A stretch of 64,000 bases of DNA, taken from Glycomyces buryatensis (GTDB lineage: Bacteria > Actinomycetota > Actinomycetes > Mycobacteriales > Micromonosporaceae). The stretch covers positions 97,683 to 161,682 of the forward strand of contig NZ_STGY01000042.1 in the NCBI RefSeq assembly GCF_004912275.1. Reading direction: 5' to 3'. The notes beneath the pieces were generated by a model. It was not told the origin of the DNA. It made no database searches and worked only from the letters and a program-made list of their open reading frames with translations. This document shows positions 46,091-54,643 of this stretch, piece after piece. Position 1 is the stretch's first letter, and the number at the start of each line of letters is the position of its first letter. The translations under genes and the position numbers were made by a program.

Positions 46091-47295
46091 CGCTGCATCC
46101 TGCCGTCCAAGCGGTTGAGGGTGCGAGCCAGGTCGTCCTTCTCACCGAGGATGAGTTCGGCGCCGCCCACGGCTCCGGCGCGTGCGCCCAGGTCAAGGGC
46201 GGCGGGAACGACCTCGACGTCGCGCACGAGCGAGAGCGCGTAGCGGCGGATCGCGCCGCGCATCGGGTCGAGGAGGGCGTCGCCGGCCTGGGCGAGTTCG
46301 CCGCCGACGACGATGCGCTGGGGGTTGAGCAGGTTGCACAGGCTGGCCAGGACCTGCCCGGTGAGTTGGCCGACGTCGGCGAGGACGCCCTCGCAGGCGC
46401 GGTCGCCGGCCCCGGCGGCGGCCAGGACGTCGTCGATGGTCGCTTTGGGGCCCAAGTGGTCCCGCAGCGAGGCGAGGATGGCGGGGATCCCGGCGCGCAG
46501 GACCAGGCAGCCGCGGTTGCCGCACGGACACGCCGGACCGTCCACATTGATCGAGGTGTGGCCGAGCTCCCCGGCGGCGCCCACGGCGCCGCGAACGACC
46601 CGTCCGTCCAGGATGAGGCTGGCCGCGATCCCCGAGGAGAGGCCCACGTAGAGCACGTCGCCGACGCCCGCCCCCGCCCCGCCGTAGGCCTCGGCGACGG
46701 CCTCCAGGCGGGTGTTGTTCTCGATCTCGACGGGCATGGCCAGGCGCTTCGAGAACTCATCGGCGGCATGGACTTGGGACCAGGGCTGGTCGGGCAGTGA
46801 GGTCGAGACGATCCCGGTGGACTTCTCGATCGGCCCGGGCAGGCCGATGCCGGCCCCGACGATGCGGCCCCGGTCCAGGCCGTGCTCGGCGATGAGGGAG
46901 CCGAGGACGTCCTCGGCGACGTCGATGCGTTCGGCCCAGCCGAGTTCGACGTCCACGACCCTGCCGCCCCCGGCGATCTCGCCGCGGGCCAGGTCGGCCA
47001 GGTGCACCCAGACGTGGTCGAAGGTGAAGTCCAGGCCCAGGGCCATGCCGGCGGCGGGATTGACGGCCAGGGCCTCCTTCGCACGGCCGTCCGCGCCGGC
47101 CTCGGCGTCGGCCTCCACGACCAGGCCGCGGCCGATGAGGTCCGTGACGATCGTCGAGACGGTGGTGCGCGAGACCCCGGCCCGCCGCGCCAGCTCGGCG
47201 CGATGCGTTGGGCCGCTTTCCAACAGCAGCGACAGCACGCGCTCCTGGTTCGACTTGCGAAGAGTTTGGAGTGATCCGCTGGTTGTCCGGGGCAT
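46087..47295 (-). CDS. ROK family transcriptional repressor
   Basis: 402 residues. The N-terminal winged helix-turn-helix reads HRAELARRAGVSRTTVSTIV. The ROK sugar-binding domain carries LGLDFTFDHVWVHL, the zinc motif CPCGNRGCL and ELGHTSINVDGPA. ROK repressors release their operators when sugar binds. The operator candidates in the 116 bp divergent gap (half-sites around 47321-47382) cover both its own promoter and that of the ABC transporter. It heads the minus-strand catabolic operon. The effector is probably a galactose- or arabinose-type sugar (inference). Confidence 0.9.
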   Translation of the reverse strand: MPRTTSGSLQTLRKSNQERVLSLLLESGPTHRAELARRAGVSRTTVSTIVTDLIGRGLVVEADAEAGADGRAKEALAVNPAAGMALGLDFTFDHVWVHLADLARGEIAGGGRVVDVELGWAERIDVAEDVLGSLIAEHGLDRGRIVGAGIGLPGPIEKSTGIVSTSLPDQPWSQVHAADEFSKRLAMPVEIENNTRLEAVAEAYGGAGAGVGDVLYVGLSSGIAASLILDGRVVRGAVGAAGELGHTSINVDGPACPCGNRGCLVLRAGIPAILASLRDHLGPKATIDDVLAAAGAGDRACEGVLADVGQLTGQVLASLCNLLNPQRIVVGGELAQAGDALLDPMRGAIRRYALSLVRDVEVVPAALDLGARAGAVGGAELILGEKDDLARTLNRLDGRMQR

Positions 47296-47320
47296 GGACC
47301 GATCATAGCGGTTCCATACA

Positions 47321-47382
47321 AAAGTCTGTCAAGACTATTGACGTACTTAAGTTTGCCCCGTTAATCTTCGTCCACAGACTTT
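47321..47382. promoter_or_regulatory. Divergent promoter region with ROK operator candidates
   Basis: AAAGTCTG (47321-47328) and CAGACTTT (47375-47382) are exact complements 46 bp apart. Inside, AGTCT-GTCA-AGACT (47323-47336) is a small inverted repeat. TTGACG (47338-47343) and TTAATC (47361-47366), 17 bp apart, form the plus-strand promoter of the ABC operon. The half-sites flank it, as expected for a repressor that loops or blocks polymerase. ACTTAAGT at 47345-47352 is also palindromic. Confidence 0.55.
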
Positions 47383-47411
47383 CGTAACCCCTTACCTGAA
47401 AGGCAACGACC

Positions 47412-48764
47412 ATGAGCAAATCCCTCGGATCAGCGCTGACCCGCCGGACCCTGATGCGCGGTGGTGCCGCCGCCGGAGCCACCGCCCTCGGCGCCGGAGC
47501 CCTGTCCGCCTGCGCCCCTTCGGCAGGCGGGGGCGGAGGCGGAGGCAAGACGACGCTGACGATCATGGCGCCGGAGAACGAGTTCGCCCCCGAGTTCCTC
47601 AAGTCCATCGAGGAGGAACTCGACGTCAAGATCAAGCGCGTCGAGGTCGACACCACCAAACTGACCGCGATGCTCGCCAGCGGCACCGCCCCCGACCTGG
47701 TCCGCGGGCTCGGCGCGGTCGAGACGTCCTTCTACGTCGCCCGCGACCTGGCGCTCCCGCTGGACGACTACTTCGCGAAGAGCGACCTGCTCAAGGAGGA
47801 CGACCTCGACCCGGTCAACGACGTGTGGCGCTACGACGGCACCGTCCAGGGCCAGGGCCCTCGCTACGGCATGGCCAAGGACTACTCGCAGGACGCCATG
47901 TTCTGGTACAACGCCGCCCTGTTCGAGTCCGCCGGGGTGGACCTCCCCTCCGAGACCGAGCCGGTCACCTTCGACCAGTGGCTGGACATGGGCAAGGAGC
48001 TCACGAAGAAGGACGGCGACACCACCTCCGTCTACGGCCTCTCGGCCGGCGGCCTGGGCCTGTTCATCAGCCTGGTCAACATGACCGCCTCCGCCGGCGG
48101 CAGCCTGTTCTCCGAGGACCTCGCCAGCGTCGACTTCTCCTCGCCCGAGGCACAGCAGGCCCTGACCTGGTACCTCGACTACGCCCGGTCCCGGGTCGGA
48201 TTCAGCCCCGTCGAGCCCAACCCCGACGGCTGGGACTGGCCCCCGTACCAGACCGGCCGCCTGGCGATGTCCTGGTCCGGCTACTGGTTCGGCGGCGCGA
48301 TCGCCGCCGAGGCCGAGCTCGCCGAGACCTCGCGCCTCGCCCCGGCCCCGACCATGGGCGGCGAGCGCCTGAGCGCCTGCTTCGGCGCCACCGGGTACTG
48401 GATCCCCAAGGCCAGCAAGAATCCCGACGAGGCGTGGGCGCTGTTCGAGCACTTCATGGGCGGCGACCCGGCCAAGGAGCGCGCCGCCGGCGGCTGGGGC
48501 ATGCCGAGCCTGCTCTCACTGCGCGAGGACCTGCCGACCGGGACCGTCGCGCAGGAGCAGGCCCTCGCCGTGCAGGAGGCCGAGGCCGACTACTTCAAGG
48601 TCCTGACGTTCTCCCCGTACGTCAAGGTCGAGGCCGTCGACGCGGTCCTCAACGAGTTCCTGCCCGACGCGATCAACGGCGACGCCACCGCCGGCTCGCT
48701 GGCCGACGCCCTGAACCCCGAGATCAACGCGCTGCTCGAAGAGGGCAAGGAGCTGGTGAAGTGA
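47412..48764 (+). CDS. Sugar ABC transporter substrate-binding lipoprotein
   Basis: 450 residues. The signal has a twin-arginine motif (TRRTLMRGGAAAG) and a lipobox ending ALSAC, so export may be by Tat with lipid anchoring. The mature part is a type-1 extracellular solute-binding protein with PDLVRGLGAVE, AMFWYNAALFESAGVD and ACFGATGYWIPKASKNPDEAWALF. It captures a carbohydrate outside the cell for the two following permeases; the sugar is not readable. TGA overlaps the GTG of the next gene by 4 bp. Confidence 0.9.
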   Translation: MSKSLGSALTRRTLMRGGAAAGATALGAGALSACAPSAGGGGGGGKTTLTIMAPENEFAPEFLKSIEEELDVKIKRVEVDTTKLTAMLASGTAPDLVRGLGAVETSFYVARDLALPLDDYFAKSDLLKEDDLDPVNDVWRYDGTVQGQGPRYGMAKDYSQDAMFWYNAALFESAGVDLPSETEPVTFDQWLDMGKELTKKDGDTTSVYGLSAGGLGLFISLVNMTASAGGSLFSEDLASVDFSSPEAQQALTWYLDYARSRVGFSPVEPNPDGWDWPPYQTGRLAMSWSGYWFGGAIAAEAELAETSRLAPAPTMGGERLSACFGATGYWIPKASKNPDEAWALFEHFMGGDPAKERAAGGWGMPSLLSLREDLPTGTVAQEQALAVQEAEADYFKVLTFSPYVKVEAVDAVLNEFLPDAINGDATAGSLADALNPEINALLEEGKELVK

Positions 48765-49750
48765 CCGCGACACTCGCGGCGTCCACCGAAGACGCCCCGC
48801 CCGCGCCGGAGGTCAAGCGGCGCGGGCGGGGCCGGTCGGGCCAGCGGACCCGGACGTTCTACCTGTTCGTGGGGCCGTGGATCGCCGGATTCGTCCTGCT
48901 GACACTGTTCCCGCTCGGCTACGCGTTCTGGATGAGCCTGACCAACACGGACGGACTCTCCCCCAATTGGTCCTATGTGGGCTTCGAAAACTACGTCCGG
49001 GTCTTCCAGGACACCCAGACCATCGAGTCCCTCGGTCGCACCGGCATCTTCATGCTCGCGACGGTGCCCACCGGCGTCGCCGCCGGGCTCGCGATGGCGG
49101 TGCTGCTCAACCGGGATTTCAGGGGTCGGACGCTCTTCCGCGCCCTGTTCTACCTGCCCGCCGTGGTGCCCGGGGTGGCCGCCGCCCTGACGTTCAAGAT
49201 CATCTTCGACAAGAACGCCGGGGCCGCCAACGCGGCCGTGGGCGCCGTCGGCGGCGAGCCGATCTCGTGGCTGGCCGACCCGTACACCCGCTTCGTGCTC
49301 ATCCTGATGATCCTGTGGGGCGTAGGCGGATCGATGATCATCTCCCTGGCGGCGTTGCAGGACGTGCCCCGGGAGCTGCTCGAAGCGGCCAAAGTGGACG
49401 GCGCGAGTCCGGCCTACTCCTTCTTCAAGATCACGCTGCCGATCCTCAGCCCGATCATCTTCTTCCAGGTGGTCACCGGCGTCATCGGCTCACTTCAGGT
49501 GTTCGTGCCCTCGCTGCTGCTGGCGCCGGTCAACGGTCCGGCGGCGGTCACGGCCGTGCCCGAGGGCAACTACTTCTTCATGGTCCACGTCTACGCCGAG
49601 TACTTCGCGAAGAGCCACTTCGGCTACGCGTCGGCCCTGCTGTGGGTGCTGTTCGCGTTCGTGCTGCTCATCACCGGCATCGTCTTCAAACTCGGCAATC
49701 GCTCGGTCTTCTACGGCGGCGTCGACCCGACTGAAAAGGAAGGAAGCTGA
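48761..49750 (+). CDS. Sugar ABC transporter permease (UgpA/MalF type)
   Basis: 329 residues from GTG at 48761, six membrane helices after a basic 30-residue N-terminus. The cytoplasmic EAA loop is LLEAAKVDGASPAYSFFKITLP, which contacts the ATPase. NYFFMVHVYAEYFAKSHFGYASAL lies in the last third. It forms a heterodimer with the next gene product. The last base of its stop is the first base of the next ATG, so translation is coupled. Confidence 0.92.
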   Translation: MTATLAASTEDAPPAPEVKRRGRGRSGQRTRTFYLFVGPWIAGFVLLTLFPLGYAFWMSLTNTDGLSPNWSYVGFENYVRVFQDTQTIESLGRTGIFMLATVPTGVAAGLAMAVLLNRDFRGRTLFRALFYLPAVVPGVAAALTFKIIFDKNAGAANAAVGAVGGEPISWLADPYTRFVLILMILWGVGGSMIISLAALQDVPRELLEAAKVDGASPAYSFFKITLPILSPIIFFQVVTGVIGSLQVFVPSLLLAPVNGPAAVTAVPEGNYFFMVHVYAEYFAKSHFGYASALLWVLFAFVLLITGIVFKLGNRSVFYGGVDPTEKEGS

Positions 49751-50586
49751 TGGTGGACGCCGTCGCGCGCCGGGCCCGCTGGATGGCCTTCTACATTCTG
49801 CTCGCCGCCCTGGCGATCACGTTCTCCGGACCGCTGGGCTGGCTGATCCTCACCGCGCTGAAGGCCCCGAACGAGCTGTCGGTGTTCCCGATCCAGTTGT
49901 TCCCGGAGTCGCCGCAGTGGCACAACTTCGCCGATGCGCTGACATTCGTCGACTTCCTCGGCTACGCGCGAAACTCGATGATCCTCTCCACCCTGACCGC
50001 GGTGCTCACGACCATCTCGTCGGCGTGGATGGCGTACGGGTTCGCGCGGCTCTCGGCCCCGGGCAAGAAGTTCTGGTTCGGACTCTTGATCTCCACGATG
50101 ATGATGCCCAGCATCGTCACCCTAATCCCGACGTACCTGATGTTCGCCAAGATGGGCCTGGTCGACACCTACGTGCCGTGGATCCTGTGGGGCCTGTCGG
50201 GTGCGGCCTTCATGATCTTCCTGTTCCGCCAGTTCTTCTCGGGCATTCCGAAGGAACTGGAGGAGGCCGCGGTCCTGGACGGCTGCGGACACGTCAGGAT
50301 CTTCTGGCAGATCTTCCTGCCCCAGTCCTGGCCGATGCTGGCCGCGTGCATGGTGCTGACCTTCACCGGCGCCTGGGGCGACTTCATCGCCCCGAGCCTG
50401 CTGCTCAGCGACGACACCACGACGCTGGCCGTGGCATTGACCAGAGGGTACGTTAACGAGCAGGGTTTCCCGGTCCAGAACCTGCTGGCGGCCGGTTCGA
50501 CCATGTTCATCCTGCCGGTGCTGCTCATCTTCCTGTTCTTCCAGCGCTTCTTCGTGCAGGGCTTCTCCACCTCCGGCCTGAAGTAA
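49750..50586 (+). CDS. Sugar ABC transporter permease (UgpE/MalG type)
   Basis: 278 residues, six membrane helices. The EAA motif reads LEEAAVLDGCGHVRIFWQIFLP and the C-terminus is FFQRFFVQGFSTSGLK, the standard ending of MalG-type permeases. The conserved N-terminal FARLSAPGKKFW loop is present. It partners the preceding permease. No ATPase gene follows; a perfect-stem terminator closes the operon. The ATPase is probably a shared MsiK-type protein encoded elsewhere, as is usual in actinobacteria. Confidence 0.92.
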   Translation: MVDAVARRARWMAFYILLAALAITFSGPLGWLILTALKAPNELSVFPIQLFPESPQWHNFADALTFVDFLGYARNSMILSTLTAVLTTISSAWMAYGFARLSAPGKKFWFGLLISTMMMPSIVTLIPTYLMFAKMGLVDTYVPWILWGLSGAAFMIFLFRQFFSGIPKELEEAAVLDGCGHVRIFWQIFLPQSWPMLAACMVLTFTGAWGDFIAPSLLLSDDTTTLAVALTRGYVNEQGFPVQNLLAAGSTMFILPVLLIFLFFQRFFVQGFSTSGLK

Positions 50587-50604
50587 GCGAGTCAGCGAGT
50601 TCTC

Positions 50605-50700
50605 GGCGCCCCGAATCGTCTCGGTGGGGCGCCGGTTGCAGCCGGGGGCGGCGGATCGGTCTTGGGGTCAAGACATCGGTCCGCCGCCCCTCGGGGTTTT
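50605..50700 (+). terminator. Double terminator of the first ABC operon
   Basis: GGCGCCCC/GGGGCGCC (50605-50633) is followed by GGGGCGGCGGA/TCCGCCGCCCC (50645-50655 and 50680-50690), then TCGGGGTTTT. The second stem with its T-run is the stronger candidate. Both lie within 115 bp of the permease stop. Confidence 0.75.
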
Positions 50701-51060
50701 CCAGAACCGGTCGACGGCGATCACGCACCGTCTCTCACCGGTCCGCTGTTCTTTGGGGTTTTCCGCTTCGGCCTGCCGCGCCGTTCGGGGTGAGGTTCAG
50801 GCGGCAGCGACGAAGAGGTGGTCGATCGCCCAGGCCTCACAGTGGCCGGCGGGCCGCCGATTACCGAGGTTCGGGGCACCGAGGATGAGCCGACTTCGCT
50901 TGTCGCCCAAGCCATTTGAGATGCTATATTGATAGTCCTCTATGGAATGTTCACCCGATCGGGTGATGCCGATCCAGTCGCATCGTGTCACCATTGAAAT
51001 ACCGAACAGGCAGGCGAAATTAGCAGAACGTTCGATGGATGTGGATGGGAGGCGACCCCG
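50701..51060. promoter_or_regulatory. Region upstream of the DUF222/HNH gene with 16 bp palindrome
   Basis: The perfect palindrome TCACCCGATCGGGTGA lies at 50951-50966, about 95 bp before the start codon. The segment 50905-50950 is AT-rich and probably contains the promoter (TTGAGA at about 50914, TTGATA at about 50927). No gene was recognised in the rest, although a minus-strand tail at 50800-50910 (NLGNRRPAGHCEAWAIDHLF) looks like a fragment of something coding. Confidence 0.45.
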
Positions 51061-53118
51061 ATGAACCCCGACACCACCACCCCGGCACCAGTCTTGTCCG
51101 GCCGCCTCGACCGCAGTTCCGAGGCTCAGTCCATGCGAGCCGAACTCGATGCCATCGCCGCTCAGAACCGCCGGCGCGATGCGGCCGCCCTTCGGACCGT
51201 CCTCGCCTACACCTCCGCGGGCATGCACAGGGAACTCGACGGGTTCTCCGGCGTCCTCGAATGGCTGCGCGAAGGCTTCGACTTCACCTACACCACCGCG
51301 TCCCAGATCGCCCGCATCGCCCGCCTGGCACCGAAGTTCCGGGATTTGGCCGAGGCGGCCCGCACCGGTGCGGCGAGGATCGACGCGGTCGCCTTCGCGA
51401 TGCTCGCCCTGGACCGCAAGGGCCTGCGGGTACACGCCCGGGTTCCCTATCCCGAGGGGCCGAAGCCATCCCCCTATGACCCCGCCGTCTTCTGCGCGAC
51501 TCCCGAGGAACTGATCCGGGAGTACTGCGTCCACGCCTCCCACGCCGAACTCCGGGAAGCCATCGACCTGATCGCCACGGCCCTGTTCGATGCGGCCGCG
51601 ATGCTGGACGAGGCCTCCCAGGCCGCCTTGGCGCACTTGGAAGTCACCGAGCGCGGCGACGGCATGTGGAGTCTCGACGGCGTACTCACCGCCGACACCG
51701 GGCGACTGCTCGACAACTACCTCAAGACCGCAGTGAAGCCGCCTCGCAAGGAGGACGCCGACGCCGATGGTGTCCTGCCCTCCCAGGCGAACCGGGCCGC
51801 CGAGGCCTTTCACCAGCTGGTCTCGGCCGCCGGTGCCCGCAAGGACGCACCGACCCGCCACGGGCACACCGCCACGCTCTCCCTGATCGCAGATGTCCAG
51901 GTCCTCAAGGGCGAGATCGACCTGACCGAACGCCCCGAGCGGACTCCCCGCCTGGAAGGTCGACCGGTCGGCATCACCCGCGCCCGCCACCTGGCCTGTG
52001 AAGCCGGGGTCGTGCCGATGGTCTTCGACTACGAGACGGGCGAAGTGGTCGAGCTGGGCCGCGAAGAACGGCTGCCGAAGCCGGGGCTCAGGCGCAAGCT
52101 GGAGGCCGAGCAGCCTGGAGGTTGCGCCTGGCTCCGTTGCGGCCGGCCGGTCTCCTGGACCGAGGCGCACCACATTCGACACTGGTTGGATGGCGGGCCG
52201 ACGGATTCGGAGAACCTGATCCTGTTGTGCCGCTTCCATCATGGGCGCATCCATACAGATAGGTGGCAAATCGCCAAGACCGGTCCCGGTCGGGCCCTGA
52301 TCACCCGCATCGGCTGCACCGAGGCCACACCCTGCCTTCGCTGCCCTGCCTGTGATGCCGCGGGCCGCACTCGCAAGCCGCTCGTGGACATCGACGACAT
52401 GAGCGCCGCGTTCGACATCGACCTGGAACGCGAAGAGTGGTCCCCGACCTTCAAAGCCGAACTGGACCCCCTGGCCCAGTACGCCACCGACAAGGCCATT
52501 GACGCCGCCATGACCGAAGCCGCCATGGCCGCTGTCCGACGGACCCGAGAGAGCTACCGGGCAGAAGCCAAGACTTCCAAGAAAGCAGAGGAAGCAGTTG
52601 CCCAAAAGGACTCGGCAGCCGAACCGGCAAGGACCGCAGGCGCACCCGACTCCTCTGCCGCCCCTGCGGCCGTCACCGGCGAATCCCCCACCATCCTTGC
52701 GGCCATCACCGGTGAGCGCTGGTCGGAGCTGGATCCGATCCCGTTCTTAACCCGCCCTCAGCGGGCGACTGCTGAGGGAGCGCTGGCAATGACCCGCGCA
52801 GCCCGTGCCCCGAGTGGGGAACGGGCCCCTCTCCATGTCCGGAGTAGGAAATACCCCGGACCGACCGGCCACCGGGATTCCGAAGCCAGCGCCAGGTCTA
52901 TCCCACACCGGTTGTCGCTGCCGTCTGTACCGGCAAGGGAAGCGGACCGGGCTGCCGCAGTCGACCCCATGAGTGTGCAGACCTTCTTGTCGCTGCCGCC
53001 TGAGCCGCAACCGAACCCGGCCCGCCAGCCGCACTGCGGCCCCACGATCCGCCTACCTCGTTGTCGCCGCGAAAGAACCGCGACCAGCATCGGCCTGAAG
53101 GTTGGTGGTCAGCCATGA
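51061..53118 (+). CDS. DUF222/HNH endonuclease family protein
   Basis: 685 residues from ATG at 51061 (GGGAGGCG upstream). The N-terminal DUF222 region (about 10-320) is helical and alanine-rich. The C-terminal HNH nuclease module has CAWLRCGRPVSWTEAHHIRHW with His370 and His371, then NLILLCRFHHGRIHTDRWQIA with His393 and His394. This is the 13E12-repeat family of mycobacteria, present in many copies in actinobacteria and often linked to mobile elements. The last 130 residues are disordered and proline/serine-rich, longer than usual. Nuclease activity is likely but its biological role is not settled. Confidence 0.9.
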   Translation: MNPDTTTPAPVLSGRLDRSSEAQSMRAELDAIAAQNRRRDAAALRTVLAYTSAGMHRELDGFSGVLEWLREGFDFTYTTASQIARIARLAPKFRDLAEAARTGAARIDAVAFAMLALDRKGLRVHARVPYPEGPKPSPYDPAVFCATPEELIREYCVHASHAELREAIDLIATALFDAAAMLDEASQAALAHLEVTERGDGMWSLDGVLTADTGRLLDNYLKTAVKPPRKEDADADGVLPSQANRAAEAFHQLVSAAGARKDAPTRHGHTATLSLIADVQVLKGEIDLTERPERTPRLEGRPVGITRARHLACEAGVVPMVFDYETGEVVELGREERLPKPGLRRKLEAEQPGGCAWLRCGRPVSWTEAHHIRHWLDGGPTDSENLILLCRFHHGRIHTDRWQIAKTGPGRALITRIGCTEATPCLRCPACDAAGRTRKPLVDIDDMSAAFDIDLEREEWSPTFKAELDPLAQYATDKAIDAAMTEAAMAAVRRTRESYRAEAKTSKKAEEAVAQKDSAAEPARTAGAPDSSAAPAAVTGESPTILAAITGERWSELDPIPFLTRPQRATAEGALAMTRAARAPSGERAPLHVRSRKYPGPTGHRDSEASARSIPHRLSLPSVPAREADRAAAVDPMSVQTFLSLPPEPQPNPARQPHCGPTIRLPRCRRERTATSIGLKVGGQP

Positions 53119-53133
53119 GCCGCCGTGGATGCC

Positions 53134-53427
53134 TTACTTCTCGGTGGTCTTGCCGCTGACGGTACTGCCCGGCTTGCGGCTCAGGAGGGCGAACGCGCTG
53201 CTGTCGAACTCGCGGCCGAGGTTGCCCCACAGAGCTGAGCCCTCATGGCGGTTCGCGATCTCGGCGACGATCCAGTGAGCGAGGATGTCGGCCTCGCGGA
53301 AGCTAAGGCCCGCAGGCAGGTTGATGCGGAGCATGTAGCTCTCTTGCTCCCACAGTTCCCCGAGCCGCTGCTCGCTGTAGGCGAGGTCGGTCTCGTAGAA
53401 GTCCCCGGTCGGTTCGGTCGTGTCAAT
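53134..53427 (-). CDS. Small protein, probable ATT start, divergent from XRE gene
   Basis: The frame from the ATG at 53334 gives 66 residues (MLRINLPAGLSFREADILAHWIV) but already begins inside good coding sequence. In frame upstream, residues DTTEPTGDFYETDLAYSEQR follow an ATT at 53427, preceded at suitable distance by AAAGGGG. There is no ATG, GTG or TTG between it and the in-frame stop at 53451-53453, so I infer an ATT start (97 residues). The central EADILAHWIVAEIANRHEG is helical. Function unknown; it sits opposite an XRE-DUF5753/DUF397 pair, whose usual partner is another small gene. Confidence 0.5.
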   Translation of the reverse strand: MDTTEPTGDFYETDLAYSEQRLGELWEQESYMLRINLPAGLSFREADILAHWIVAEIANRHEGSALWGNLGREFDSSAFALLSRKPGSTVSGKTTEK

Positions 53428-53541
53428 CGGTTTCCCCTTTGCTTGCCGGGCGTAGACTCACTGTCTATGTGGTAAATCGTAAGTCATAACACGCAACTTG
53501 TAAACTAGAAATGCCGTATTTACTGCGAAGGGAGTCCTTCC

Positions 53542-54396
53542 GTGACTACGCCGAACGGCCCGACCGCTCTGCGCCGCATCATTGCTGCCGAGCTGAGGCG
53601 GCTGCGGATGGCCTCCGACCTGACGCAGCGGCAGGCTGCGGAGCAAACCGGCATCGACCCAAGCGCTATGGCCCGCTATGAGGGCGGTGTGTCCTCAATG
53701 TCGAACCCGGTGGCGGAGAAGGTGTTCGCCGTCTACGGTGTCGATGCGGAGCGCAACGCCGAGCTGCTCGACCTGGTTAAACGTTCACGCAAGCGGCGGC
53801 CAAAAGGGGAGGAGCGGGCGGTCGTCTGGGAGCCGGTGGAAGACCTGATTGCCTTGGAACGCGACGCCTCAATAATCCGAGAGGTCGCGATCCAGCCGAT
53901 GCCTGGGATGATCCAGACCGAAAGGTATGCGCGAGCGATACTCGGCCGGGGCAAGCTTGGAGCAGACGTGGTCGAGGACCATGTGCAAGCCCGCTTGTCT
54001 CGCGCGACGATTGTCACCGGAGACGGGCACGTCGAATACTGGGTGGTGCTTCATGAAGCCGCGCTCCGCTGCGCGGTCGGAGGGGCGGAGACCATGAGGG
54101 ACCAGTTGGCGCACCTTGCGGAGCTTTCCAAGCGGCCCAACATCACCATCCAAGTGCTGCCCGACAGTGCCGGAGCGCATCCGGCTCTCTCGGGACCGTT
54201 CAAGCTCCTGCGGTTTCCGATCGCCCCCGAGTACGGCATCGTGTACCTCGACTACCTGACCGGCGCGGATTACCTCGATGAACCTGAGGAGGTCGCGCAG
54301 TATGATGACGCTTATCTGCACCTGATCAAGATGGCCCTGTCCGAGCAGGCCAGCTTGGCGTTCATCAAGAAGTTGTCCAAGGAGCTGTATTCATGA
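53542..54396 (+). CDS. XRE family regulator with DUF5753 domain
   Basis: 284 residues from GTG at 53542. The N-terminal helix-turn-helix (about 12-70) reads LRRLRMASDLTQRQAAEQTGI, then MARYEGG. The DUF5753 effector domain (about 90-280) has IQPMPGMIQTERYARAIL and ITIQVLPDSAGAHPALSGPFKLLRF. Such WhiJ-like regulators pair with a small DUF397 protein that relieves or modulates repression and with a third gene. The stop overlaps the DUF397 start by 4 bp. It probably controls its own divergent promoter region (53428-53541, AT-rich). Confidence 0.92.
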   Translation: MTTPNGPTALRRIIAAELRRLRMASDLTQRQAAEQTGIDPSAMARYEGGVSSMSNPVAEKVFAVYGVDAERNAELLDLVKRSRKRRPKGEERAVVWEPVEDLIALERDASIIREVAIQPMPGMIQTERYARAILGRGKLGADVVEDHVQARLSRATIVTGDGHVEYWVVLHEAALRCAVGGAETMRDQLAHLAELSKRPNITIQVLPDSAGAHPALSGPFKLLRFPIAPEYGIVYLDYLTGADYLDEPEEVAQYDDAYLHLIKMALSEQASLAFIKKLSKELYS

Positions 54397-54590
54397 CCGT
54401 CGTGGAGTTCGGAGACCGGTTCACCTGGCACAAGGCCGCCCGTTCGGCTGACCAGGGCGGCAACTGCGTCTGCGTAGCCACTGACAACGACCGGACCGGC
54501 ATCCGTGACTCCAAGGAAGGCCCGACCGGCCCCGCCCTCTGGGTCGACTCGGTGAGCTGGAAGGCACTTCACGCCCACGTGGCCCGCTGA
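54393..54590 (+). CDS. DUF397 domain-containing protein
   Basis: 65 residues, full length for DUF397. Typical features: W-x-K-A-x-R-S near the N-terminus (WHKAARSADQGGNCVCVA), the charged RDSKEGPTGPALWVD motif, then SWKALHAHV. It is translationally coupled to the XRE-DUF5753 gene by ATGA overlap. DUF397 proteins antagonise or assist WhiJ-type regulators in Streptomyces development; the role here is inferred by homology. A similar but decayed segment exists at 22.49 kb. Confidence 0.9.
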   Translation: MTVVEFGDRFTWHKAARSADQGGNCVCVATDNDRTGIRDSKEGPTGPALWVDSVSWKALHAHVAR

Positions 54591-54643
54591 CTCCGACTGG
54601 ACCAGCAAGCGCACGCGTCCGAATCGGCGGCGGTTCCCGCCCC

